Source: Crotophaga sulcirostris
Lineage: Eukaryota > Chordata > Aves > Cuculiformes > Crotophagidae
Direction of reading: 5' to 3'
NCBI GenBank assembly: GCA_013397455.1
Contig: VYZB01000016.1
Coordinates: forward strand, 434,001 to 498,000
Length of the DNA stretch: 64,000 nt
The notes beneath the pieces were generated by a model, which made no database searches, was not told the DNA's origin, and saw nothing but the letters and a program-made list of their open reading frames with translations. Made by a program: the position numbers and the translations under genes. Positions 41,863-52,900 of this stretch are shown here, one piece after another. How positions within the stretch are numbered: the stretch's first letter is position 1; the number at the start of each line of letters is the position of its first letter.

Positions 41863-41979
41863 ATTCGAAATGTGGCAGCCAACCTCTGTGTGGACAGTAA
41901 ACATGGAGCCACGGGGACCGAGCTGAGGCTGGACATCTGTGTGAAGGATGGCTCAGAACGGACGTGGTCACACGAACAG
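41863..41979 (+). CDS. GALNTL6: GALNTL6 exon: lectin domain alpha repeat
   Basis: This 117-bp exon (39 codons, phase 0 at both ends) lies between acceptor ggttttgtag and donor CAG|gtattt, and runs from [11 protein letters not shown] to SERTWSHEQ. It encodes the first ricin-type repeat. CVD is the CLD-like motif, and its Cys should pair with that in LDIC 17 residues later. The repeat's usual closing QxW is replaced by Q-L-F across the junction with the next exon. R-type lectin repeats in this family bind GalNAc already attached to the substrate and steer the enzyme to nearby sites; which repeat binds in this protein cannot be read from the sequence. Confidence 0.95.
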
Positions 41980-43054
41980 GTATTTTAACTGCGGAAAGAG
42001 AAAAGCAGGGTAAAATCTTTTCCAGTTTCTAAACATTTCTCTGAGGGCTCCTCCTTTTCCTAAGGCAAAGCAGGGTGTAGAAATAATTTGTGAATGATGG
42101 CTGACCGTAATGGCTTTTGCAAAGTGCTCTTTAACACAGCTTCAGAAATTCCAACCACCATCTGGGCTGTATATTCTTAATTTCCAAAAGGAATTGCAAT
42201 GCCCAAAGAGCTCTGGGTGCTCCACTCTCCCCTGCTCTGTTACGGAAACATGTTGATTATGGTTCAGTTACCTGCAAATGTTTTAAATATGGTACCTGGA
42301 CTTTTACAGCTCTAGTGGTTGGTTGCTTCTAAGCTTTCATCTCAATAAGCGCCATAAACCATTATATTTTAAATTAATATGAGGTATAAGCAAGATAAAT
42401 GTGTAGAAACTAGAAAGAAAGAGTTTTGCAAAGACAAGGGATGATAAAGACTCAAAAAAAGCTTTTATCTAGGTTGGTTAGGTAGAAAAATGTTAGCTCT
42501 CAGGAGTATGGAGGAATAGAGCTGATTTGTACTCATTGTGGCTGTGAGTGCCTTAGGAAAGGGTTCATGACCCACAGGCTGCGAGTCTGTCCAATGTGAG
42601 CAGAGGGAATCTGGATGAAAAGTGCAACCTAACCATTTATTAGCAGTTTTAGTGAACATGCCTCTCATGAGGCAAGGTACCAGATTAGAAAAATTCCCAA
42701 TGCTGAGGAGAAAAATTGACCTGGCAAACTGCACATGGCACGTTGTAAAAGCTTAAAAGCTCAGGAGAGAGGAGTTCTGAGGGGTGTTCGAAGTACTGAG
42801 GTCAAGAAATTATTCTCTGAGGATACTGGGAAATGCAGGGGGAGAGGTGCGAGTGAATTAAACGGAGAAGCTGAAGGATGATCACAATTTAGGTAAGTGT
42901 CAACATGGGAAAAAGAAAGCTGCTGAAAGGAGGCTTCTTCACACAGCTAACCAGAGATACAGATACCAAAGATACAGGTAGGATGCTGAGACTAGATAAC
43001 TGTAATCAGGTTTGCTTTATGGAAGACATCCAGTAAGCAAAGGAAGTTACATTG

Positions 43055-43105
43055 TCTGGACTAGATCATCAGAGTGGTCTCTGTGGCTGTAAAATCTGCA
43101 AGCCT
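43055..43105 (+). mobile_element. Possible ancient CR1/LINE 3' tail
   Basis: The segment ggactagatcatcagagtgg and the following taaaatctg resemble the end of old CR1-type 3' UTRs (the 'ctagatgatctc...ggtcc' block seen intact at 31713-31996). The similarity is short and has no coding support, so it may be chance. Confidence 0.3.
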
Positions 43106-43122
43106 GAAGAGCTCCAAACTCT

Positions 43123-43295
43123 CCTTTAGAAGGATGAGAGTCCTGAGGCTGCCAGGGATGAGGAAAAAGAAAGGGGGGAAGAAAACTGGATGAAAAAGTG
43201 AGAGAAGAAAAAATTTTAGCAGGGAAAGCTGAAAAAGGGAAGGTTTGACATATCCTTTGAAGGAGTAGTTCTTGTGAGGAGGGGAAAGGGACATA
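43123..43295. repeat. Purine-rich tract
   Basis: The + strand is strongly enriched in A and G over about 170 bp, with runs such as gaggaaaaagaaagggggg. It sits just before the CR1 fragment and the gap. No coding or family signal was seen. Confidence 0.55.
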
Positions 43296-43298
43296 AAG

Positions 43299-43486
43299 GC
43301 TGGAGAGTAGTCAGGCAGAAAGGGCCTTGGGAGTGCTGGTTGACAGGAAGCTCAACATGAGCCAGCAGTGTGCCCAAGTGGCCAAGAAGGCCAACGGCAT
43401 CCTGGCCTGCATCAGGAATAGTGTGGCCAGCAGGACCAGAGAAGTTATCGTCCCCCTCTACTCGGCACTGGTCAGGCCTCACCTTG
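43299..43486 (+). mobile_element. CR1 LINE fragment, plus strand, cut by the assembly gap
   Basis: An uninterrupted frame encodes the late part of the CR1 ORF2 reverse transcriptase: [35 protein letters not shown] and [12 protein letters not shown]. The sequence then runs into N, so the rest of the ORF and the 3' end are missing. The absence of stops over 62 codons and the good match suggest a fairly young copy. The apparent long frame through the N is an artefact of the gap. Confidence 0.92.
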
Positions 43487-44474
43487 NNNNNNNNNNNNNN
43501 NNNNNNNNNNNNNNNNNNNNNNNNNNNNNNNNNNNNNNNNNNNNNNNNNNNNNNNNNNNNNNNNNNNNNNNNNNNNNNNNNNNNNNNNNNNNNNNNNNNN
43601 NNNNNNNNNNNNNNNNNNNNNNNNNNNNNNNNNNNNNNNNNNNNNNNNNNNNNNNNNNNNNNNNNNNNNNNNNNNNNNNNNNNNNNNNNNNNNNNNNNNN
43701 NNNNNNNNNNNNNNNNNNNNNNNNNNNNNNNNNNNNNNNNNNNNNNNNNNNNNNNNNNNNNNNNNNNNNNNNNNNNNNNNNNNNNNNNNNNNNNNNNNNN
43801 NNNNNNNNNNNNNNNNNNNNNNNNNNNNNNNNNNNNNNNNNNNNNNNNNNNNNNNNNNNNNNNNNNNNNNNNNNNNNNNNNNNNNNNNNNNNNNNNNNNN
43901 NNNNNNNNNNNNNNNNNNNNNNNNNNNNNNNNNNNNNNNNNNNNNNNNNNNNNNNNNNNNNNNNNNNNNNNNNNNNNNNNNNNNNNNNNNNNNNNNNNNN
44001 NNNNNNNNNNNNNNNNNNNNNNNNNNNNNNNNNNNNNNNNNNNNNNNNNNNNNNNNNNNNNNNNNNNNNNNNNNNNNNNNNNNNNNNNNNNNNNNNNNNN
44101 NNNNNNNNNNNNNNNNNNNNNNNNNNNNNNNNNNNNNNNNNNNNNNNNNNNNNNNNNNNNNNNNNNNNNNNNNNNNNNNNNNNNNNNNNNNNNNNNNNNN
44201 NNNNNNNNNNNNNNNNNNNNNNNNNNNNNNNNNNNNNNNNNNNNNNNNNNNNNNNNNNNNNNNNNNNNNNNNNNNNNNNNNNNNNNNNNNNNNNNNNNNN
44301 NNNNNNNNNNNNNNNNNNNNNNNNNNNNNNNNNNNNNNNNNNNNNNNNNNNNNNNNNNNNNNNNNNNNNNNNNNNNNNNNNNNNNNNNNNNNNNNNNNNN
44401 NNNNNNNNNNNNNNNNNNNNNNNNNNNNNNNNNNNNNNNNNNNNNNNNNNNNNNNNNNNNNNNNNNNNNNNNNN
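43487..44474. other. Assembly gap, 988 N
   Basis: A run of N between a CR1 fragment and a microsatellite. The size is as given in the sequence; the true length may differ. It probably hides the rest of the CR1 copy and more of the GATA-type repeat. Confidence 0.99.
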
Positions 44475-44506
44475 GATAGATAGATAGAAGGATGGATGGA
44501 TGGATG
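44475..44506. repeat. GATA/GATG tetranucleotide microsatellite at the gap edge
   Basis: Three gata units, one gaag unit and four gatg units in one continuous 4-bp register, beginning at the first base after the gap. The true array is probably longer and continues into the gap. Confidence 0.92.
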
Positions 44507-44670
44507 TAATTTCACTTTCTCCTAGAAAGGTACTTTATTTTATAAAGCTAGGAAACACATGTTTTAGAAGAAAGATTATTTTGTGTCTTCCCTTACCAGA
44601 GAAAGACCTAACATAGTATCTACTGCTGTATTACTGGGCAGCTTGTTATTTGCATAATTATAGCAGGGAT

Positions 44671-44975
44671 AATCATAGAATCATAGAATGGTTTGGGTTG
44701 GAAGGGACCTTAAAGATAATCCAATTACAACCCCCTTGCCATGGGCAGGGACACCTCCCACCAGCCCAGGCTGCTCCAGGCCCCATCCAGCCTGGCCTTG
44801 AACACCTCCAGGGAGGGGGCACCCACAGCTTCCCTGGGCAACCTGTGCTAGGGCCTCACCACCCTCAGCGTGAAGAATTTCTTCCTAATGTCTGATCTAA
44901 ATCTTCCCCTTTCACATTTAAACCATTGCCCCTCATCCTGTCACTACTAGCTCTTGTAAAAACTCCCTTGCCAAT
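44671..44975 (-). mobile_element. CR1 LINE 3' end, minus strand
   Basis: It begins aatcatagaatcatagaatgg, the reverse complement of the CR1 terminal octamers, then follows the same sequence course as the copy at 29981 (grouped cagggacacctcccaccagc, catccagcctggccttgaac, gaagaatttcttcctaatgt). It ends near ttgtaaaaactcc, so it is a shorter truncation of about 0.3 kb covering the 3' UTR and the last coding part. The left end is clear and the right end approximate. Confidence 0.92.
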
Positions 44976-47900
44976 ATGCTGTTGCTTTCCAGATTAGTTT
45001 AAAAACAAAAAAAAAACCACACCCCTAATTTTACTCAAATATTCAGACTTCTCGTATGAGATACATTCACCTGGCTGATTTGTAAGTGTAAGTGTGTGCA
45101 AAGTACAGATTTTAAAGATGCCACTTAAGAAAGAAAGGAAAAAAATTACAGAATCTCGTAAACTGAAAGATAAAGCAAATGAGAGTAGACCTGACTGAAA
45201 CTCAGAATTTCTATCCCACAGGAAATTAACGTACATGCAGAGTATTTAAGCCAGAGGAGAACTTTCAGTTTTCCTCTAGAAAAGAAATTCTGAAAATGCT
45301 TAACTTTAGAAGATCAAAACAATTTGGTGATGCAGGACTTGGGGGATTTTTTTCCAGAAATAAAGATAGCATCCTTATCCCCCTTTTTCCTGGAGTTTCC
45401 TACAGCCTTTAGTGGCAAAACTGTGTGTGCAGTGTTAGTCCCTGGGCTTCCACTACTCCAGCCGTAACCAACACCTCTGTGTCCTGTAGCTACCCAGGAA
45501 CCTGCAAGGTAAAATCTCAGCTTCCAACATGGCAAGCAAAATCTGTCTCTGTGTTGGTGAGTCAACAGAAGTGCAAAAATTCCCACAAAAGTGTGGTTTA
45601 AATTGGTATATTTTGTTCAAAATTTCTCAGCTAGCTCTCCTTACTCAATCTGAAAGGCTGTCTGGTCAGGAACATTACCTGCGTGTCAGACCACAGTCTA
45701 ACGAAACATCCCCCAAGGAGAAGGGGTATGATCTTTCACTTGCACCACAGTAAGCTACTAAGATTAACTTTGTTTAAAAGAGTGTTTGGGAAGAACTAAT
45801 GAACACTGAACCGACCCTCAGAGAGCTCCTCTTTATTGCTTATGACTTCTTTAGTTTGTTGCCTACATAATTTCTATATATGCCAGCAGAAACTAGCAGT
45901 ATTCATGAAAATATCAAGCATTTTATTATTATATTTCAAATAGCATGGATTGACACTGAGCTGGTCTTGTAACTTCTGGTATAAATTTGCAGGGAGTTCA
46001 GTGGCAAAATATAGTAGCTTGATGTGATCAGTGCAGCAGGTATCAGTGCTGATACTAGGCAGAGATATGGTCCCATGTGCCACTTGGTTCGTGTGATGTT
46101 ACAAGATTAGGAATTAAAAGCTGACAGTCCCAGCAGCCATTTTGTGTGTGGGGGGGGGGAGCAGCCCTTTAGCAGCCCCCAGGAGAAGGAGGAGACCCAG
46201 TGGGCAAACAGCAGACAAAAGGTTTGTGGGGCACTTTCAGGCTCCCTGGTGAATAGGAGAAGAGTAGAAAGTGAGGATGAGTGTCACTGTGGTTTCTGGA
46301 GACTTCCCCAGAATTAAAAAAAAGAGAGGAAGGTACGCGCCAGGAGGATGGCATGGCACAGTGCTCTTCCCTCACTCTTCCCAGAGCTAAATTCTGGCTT
46401 CAGGGGAAACTGGGGCTCTGCTGGGCTGATAACCAGCAGCAAAGAAAAATGACATCATTCTGTCTTCTTAAGTATCTCATTGACTCTAACATGGCACAAC
46501 AAGTAGCCATGCAGCCTGCCCAGCTCTTTCTTCTCTACTTGGAGGGATGGTTCAGATTGGAGCCCAGTTCTGAAACACAGCGTTTCATCTTCATGTAGGG
46601 CACTTTGTGTGTGTCCACTCAAGTTTAATGTTGTCGTCAAAGCACAATGCCAGCTGATGGACCCCAGCCATGCAGCAAGGAATTGAGCAATGCTGTCAGG
46701 CTGGAAAGCACTAGTGATATCAAAAGAGCCTTTGTCCTTTAGATGGTCCCAAGCTAATGGCTGTATCAGGCAATCCTTTTTCAGGCTCTGTGCCAATTAT
46801 AAATGAAGCTGCAAAGCCGTGTTTGGCCCAATCATTGTGTGACAGGGCTGGCCTGCGTGAAAATCTAAAGACTGAGGCATTGCTTGGTTGCAAGTGCAAG
46901 GGTTGGGGCTGTGTTTTACAGGCCCTGCGGTATGAACAAAAGTGGAGGAGGAAAATGAGGCATCTGCTGAGCCAGGACAGAGGGGGTTTTGGGTGCAGCA
47001 GGGAGCAGTGAACAGCAGCCCTGTGGACTGAAAGTGAAGAGCCAGCCTGCTCTTTGTTAATAATGTGTCTGGAAATTCAGCTGTACCCTTGTTTCAAATC
47101 AACAAGCAGACAGGAATGAATGAAGAGGATAAAGCTTAGGTCAGAGGAAAAACAAAATCCAAAGTGACAGGTGGCAGGAAAGCTGAGCATTATGTACTCA
47201 GGACTTCAGCTCATAGCATGTAGCATTGCCACGCATTATACAGAGGAAAGATATTTTTTGTATCAGCCGTATGTAGTGTTAACTAGAGATAATTTAATAT
47301 ATAATGGAGGATAGCATGGAATAATGAAATTGGAAGTTCCACAGGCCTTCAAATTTTATCTGTAAGTACAAGACTTTAGTATTAATTTGATATTTAGAGA
47401 AGTATAACCCTTTTTCTGATCATTTTTTTTCTCTTCTTCCTCCTAGTCCTAAAACTGCATTTCTGTCCCAACAAGGTTGATTTTATAATAGTATCAGTAG
47501 GGATAAGTTGTACTTGTTGATTTAAAAATGAAACTGTGTTACAAAACAGGAGGCTAAGAAAAAGAAAAAAAAATCTGTGCTAGTCTAAACGTTGAGATCT
47601 AGTATTACATAGATCCTGGGTTTCACTGGAAGGGAATAAAAAAACCTTATCTGTTACCATGTCTCGACTTTCAAACAGGACACAGCCCTGGCACTCTTCA
47701 GAAACCACACAGGAGTGGAAAGGGCAGAGGGATACCCTGGATTGGTATGATCTGATTTAAAAGCTAGCTTGAGATCTTTCAGGTGCACCGATGCATTCAG
47801 TGGGGTAGTAATCCTCAGGCCAAGCTCCAGAGAGCAGCGGGAATTGGCCTGTCAGCTCACCAGTCATACATAGAGTGAGGAATTTGGAGAGCCACGTACT

Positions 47901-48454
47901 GGGAAAGATGAGGAAGGTCCTACAAGAGGATCTCTCTCTTGTGATCATGATGAAGGTGAGAATATCACAGAACCACTGTTCCACACCATTCCTCTAGGTA
48001 TTTGTTATTCATTGCTTTGAGCTCTAGTTTTTTTCTACTTAGCTGTAGAGTAAGAGAAAGGAAATTGCTTTTGTTGTTTTTTCCTTATAGAAAAATCATG
48101 TCAGGCTTCTCTTTTTCTAAAGAAGCAGCAGCATGGCTTTTTTTCTGTACCAAATCTTCTGAGTTTGCTTGTGAAATGATAAATTATCTTTGTAGGGAGT
48201 TCATGATGCTGGTTCCAAGAAACACGAAGAAGAGTGGGAAAAGACTTAATTTCAAATCAATTCCTGCTTTTAAGAGGTTAAGTTAAAGCCATCCACTGCA
48301 TTTTACTGAAGATAAATGTAAAGTGCACTCTGGGGGGAAGAAGAAATAAGCAGGATACAGGGGCAGACTGAGAAAATGCTGTCTAGAAAACCTATAATAC
48401 AGAAGTAATAGGAAGTGACAGCAGCTAACAGAGAGCACAAGGGCTTACAGTGAG

Positions 48455-48471
48455 ACACACACACACACACA
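48455..48471. repeat. AC dinucleotide microsatellite
   Basis: Eight AC units plus one A in intron. Confidence 0.9.
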
Positions 48472-49805
48472 AAAGGGCAAATATTCAGATCTACGCTTGT
48501 ATTTTGTGCCTGCAGGCTGAGAGAAATAGTAGCACCTCTCAAATGTAGCATTTGGAAGATGGTACAGCATTGAAGTTGAGTATTTTTAAAAGCGATATCT
48601 TTTATAAAGACCATGGAAAGAAGATAACTATCATAATGAAAGGATTAAAACCTGGGAAATGCAACAGAAGTGTTTAGGATCATACCCATACAACACCAAG
48701 CTTCGGTCTGGATTTGTAGATATTTCTATCAGGGAACGTACACACTGCAGGGAGCAGGGTGCTAAGACTGAAATGACCCTGAGATGAGGTAGCTACAGTG
48801 CTGGAGGCAGTCTGAGCACAGTATGGGGAGCTTCTTCTCTGGATAATGAGCCTGCAGTTCCAAATGAACTAGGCTTCACTTTCTCAATGATATGTTTCTG
48901 TTCATACTATGGAAAATCAAAAGTCATAGACAAAGCCAAAGAATAGCACTGGCACCAAAAAAGGGGGAAAAAACCACCACATCTTACAGCTCTCAGCAGA
49001 GCTTCTAGGTAGCAATTTACAACCTGCAACCTGTTTTCTGCTAGGACTGGTCTATAGGAAATAAAAATGCACTCTGCGTCTTTAAATTTGGTGCTGTGAG
49101 ACCTGTCACCTTCATCTGATGATTGAAAGACTGCAGTGTCACAGCATCATTCCATACAGCTGGTGTCAGATTGAGAAGAATTCCTCTATTAACTGTGAGC
49201 CTCTACAATTCCTCTCAGACAGTGAGAAAAGGGGCTTTAATAAGCTGCCTGTAGCTTGTAGGGTTTGCAGTAGAAAGGTGAAGATAATTTAATGTATGTT
49301 TTTGGGGAGAAAAAAGACAGTTGAGGCAGGATATGCTAACAGTGGCCCGTATAAACAGAAGGAAACTGTTCATTAAACATGGAAAAGATGCTCTGATGTG
49401 AAGGTCTCTCCAGGTAGCTTCTTCAGACCCAAATGAGAGCTAGGAAAAGGTCACTATCAGAGGTTTTCTGAGTCCCAGGTAGCTGTAGTCTTGGTGCTTC
49501 TTTAGCTGGGATAACTAAAGGCTTGAATACAGCGTATCCTCTCTTCTCTCCACAGAACTGTGTCACCAAAGATTTTTTTTTTCCCTACCATAGAGGTTGT
49601 GCCTTCCTGGGGGATGTACTACATTGTCAACGATGTACTTTAATTAAGGCAATTAGATCACTTAATCATACACAGACAGGATCTTGTTTAATCAGCAGCT
49701 GGGATGTGTGGAGTAGGAAAGCATGCATCACGCTTTGTATGTGGTTTTAATTTATTTTTTTTTCCACTAGTAATATATCACTGCATTGTCTGATTGTTTT
49801 TCTAG

Positions 49806-49955
49806 CTCTTCACCTTCGGTTGGAGAGAAGACATCCGCCCTGGGGAGCCACTTCACACCAGGAAGTTCTGCTTCGATGCCATTTCACACAGTAGTCCCGT
49901 CACACTGTATGACTGTCACGGGATGAAGGGAAACCAGCACTGGAGCTATCGGAAG
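49806..49955 (+). CDS. GALNTL6: GALNTL6 exon: lectin domain beta repeat
   Basis: This 150-bp exon (50 codons, phase 0 at both ends) runs from [13 protein letters not shown] to NQHWSYRK, with a T-rich acceptor ending ttctag. KFCFD is the CLD-like motif of the second repeat and YDCH holds the partner cysteine. The closing QxW is present as Q-H-W. In the related GALNT10 structure the beta repeat is the one reported to hold GalNAc, so this is the likeliest sugar site. The donor AAG|gtggag matches the consensus poorly, and unspliced transcripts would add only Val-Glu before TAA at 49962-49964. The splice point is set by the family sequence, which resumes exactly at the next exon (DKTLFHPV). Confidence 0.94.
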
Positions 49956-52900
49956 GTGGAGTAACTCTGGGGCATCTCAGAGGTTCAGACTGTCTTGAGT
50001 CTATATTCAGTTTAGCACAGGCTTCTGTTTTCCCATCAGAGAATTTTTATTTTCAAATCCACCCCATCTTATTCCAATTTAATGTTGTGGTAATCTCTCT
50101 GGAGTTTGTTCCTTTTTAGTGTTCAGCTATGTAGGTCAAATTCAAATGAAAATGGATCTGATCCAGCTCAGACGGTGTCTGTGTTGGATCTGTTCCCTGA
50201 AAGGTGTTTTACCATTCTGGCGCTTCAAGATGCTTGTGTCATTTGAAAACAGGCACTGTTGGAAATATTTTCACCCAATATGACAGCAGCAAGAAATGCT
50301 GCTCATCAGTTAAATATTATTGTTTTGCTACATTTTAAAGGTTAAAAATGGCAGAAAAATCTCCCTCAAAAAATAAACAAACCAAAAACCGAAACCAACA
50401 TTAAAATCACTGCTGTAAGCCCAAAGAAGGCAGGAATTTATAAACTAAAGTTAAGCAGCTTAAACACTACTTTCATTTGCTAAGTTTAAGCCCACTTTTA
50501 TAAATCACTAAAAACAGTAGGTCACCCTAGAAACTGCCAGAGCCTCATTTAGGGCAAAAAGTCCTGGTAATGCTCCCAAGTTTTTGTTGTTAGGTTTTTT
50601 AAATGGTTAATCAGCAAGTTGTCTTGATTAAAATTTTCACTAATAAGCTCTATATTCCATGCAGGATAAAGACATATGCAGAGGATTCCTCTCACACATC
50701 TTTCACTATTCTGTGACCACTGTACCTTGCCTACTACCTTGCTTAAGCTGAGGTCAAAGTGCCAGGAATTGGACTTTGCCAGATAAACCTCAATACTGCT
50801 TTCTAGTTTGAAATTATATATAGTAGAAACTAATTCAGAACCGTTTAAAACAGATTTGCCTTGACCCTTTTTCTGAGTGCCTACTTATTACCCTGTGCCT
50901 CTTTATCCTTCTTTATGCTGCAATTGGAGATCCACCACAAGATTTTCCAGAAGTGTAAGCTCTATGAAACTGAGGTATTACCTGTAACAAAGTTAGAATG
51001 TATGGGCCAGATATTTATAGGATATAAATCGTCATGGCTGTGTTGCTGCATATCTGGCTTTATAATGCCATAATAATACCTTCTTGCTTCAAAAGCCTTC
51101 CAATTTATCTTTTTGCCTACCCAGGCTGCAAGAAAGAAGCTTTCATACCTTTAGCACGTCATTGGTGCCTAATGTAGCCAGTTCATAAGACAAAAAACAG
51201 GTCTGGAGCTGTCCTCTGTAAGGCTCATCACATTTGATTTGGACAGAATACAGCAGATAACTAAAAAAAATGACATTTGAAAAAAATACGCAATGTGAGT
51301 TCTATTAAATCCTCTGCACAGCTTCATTTTTCATTTCCAGAAGGTTGACAGGGCTCACATAAAAATTCTCAATACAAGGCAGGCATTTCCATCTCAGCAA
51401 GAAACACCACAAAATTTTGTTATGATGGAGCTACTGACACAGTCTTAACTGTAATACCAACCTCACAGCAAACTGATTAGTTTGCATAAACCTTCAAATT
51501 TAAGAAACTGCATTGGAATACTAGAATTATGTGTAACTGGTTTTCTTTAGGCTTAGTTTTAGTTTGGCTACACATTAAGTAGTTTTTTTTATTGTTTCAC
51601 GTAGCCTATTTCCTCAGATACAGGGCAGATTTACATTAGAGATTTTTGGTGGTACCACTATACCTCCAGAATCCTGATAATACAATCCTTGTCTAGTCTT
51701 GAAAGCATCCTGGCAATAGGATTTATAGTGGTTCCCCCCTAAAAAAAAAACTGTACAAGAAAAGGATGTTATATAGGTTTAACTGCATCTATACTAGAGC
51801 CCTTTACCTAGAGGATGGTATGATACTAAAATTGCACCCTAAATAAAAAAAAAGAGTAGTTGTCTGGTTAAGCAAGACATGCCTCCTTTTAAAAAACAGA
51901 GCGGGTCAGTATCTCTTTTTCTGTTCTCTGCACCACTTACAGAGACTGTAGCTTCGTAACAGTCACATATCCACCCTGCCAATAATTCTTCCCCTGTTTT
52001 AGGAAAAATGACCTTGTTTGCCAGTATCTTATAAAATGCTTAGTATGAGACATTTCTTACCCTGCTGTCATACTGTTCCTATAAAACTAGAAAATAAGAA
52101 ATTTTTATTCTTTTAAGGATGAGTCTTTTGCATCCTTGAGTTACTGGCAAGAAGAAGTTAGGGCTATGAAGTGATTCTAAAGTGCTGAAAATACAGTTTG
52201 AAGCCAGGCACTATTTTAAGATTCCATATTCCTATAGCATAGAAATCCTAACAACCTGTGTTTGGATACTGGCAAACAAAACCAGCTTAAATATTTCAGT
52301 GGCAAGTAGAATACATTAATATCTTACTTTGGTTAAGGAGCACTCTTCTCAAAAAAATTCCAGCTTATCCCCATTACCTCCACTTTGTTTCTCATTGGAG
52401 TGCTATCTCAGAGCATGCAAACTGGATTCTTTTCAGATGAATAAAACCAAAACTATCACTAATAAACATGCCAAAAAATAATTCTTATTCCCATACTGCT
52501 AATCACATATACGGCTACATGTTAAACTACATCCGAGCAACTGTTTGAAAGTCTAGTAAGTCTGTAATATTAAATAATCTTTTTTTTAGGACCAATCCAA
52601 ACCAGCCAAGTATACCTTTAAGAGATGGCTATAAGAAGTGAATGAATCCAAGTAAAGTCGTAAACACTACTGTTGGTTGGAAATAGAATAAAGTTAGTTT
52701 AATACTAGAAAATAATAATATTGAGACCATAACAGGGTTATAACATCAATGACGGGAGCAATGTGAGAAATTAGATATCCAAATATAAATAATGTTAAAT
52801 TATTAGAGATTTTGGAGAATAGTGGCTTCCTAAGCTAAAGGTATTTCCTTGACTCTGAGATTCCTAAGCATGCCAGAGCCAAAAATCAACAATGCCTACG

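Larger units (their letters stand above)
41980..49805 (+). other. Intron of 7826 bp with CR1 copies and an assembly gap
   Basis: It begins gtattt and ends ttgtttttctag. The length includes 988 N and is therefore nominal. It contains a possible old CR1 tail (43055-43105), a purine-rich tract, a plus-strand CR1 fragment running into the gap, a GATA/GATG microsatellite, a minus-strand CR1 3' end and an AC microsatellite. From about 45000 to 49800 I see no other recognisable element apart from that AC run. Confidence 0.85.

Noticed and set aside
43327..44487. A 386-codon open frame and two overlapping long frames
   Set aside because: They exist only because the 988 N contain no stop codons. The readable part before the gap is CR1 reverse transcriptase; the rest is undefined.
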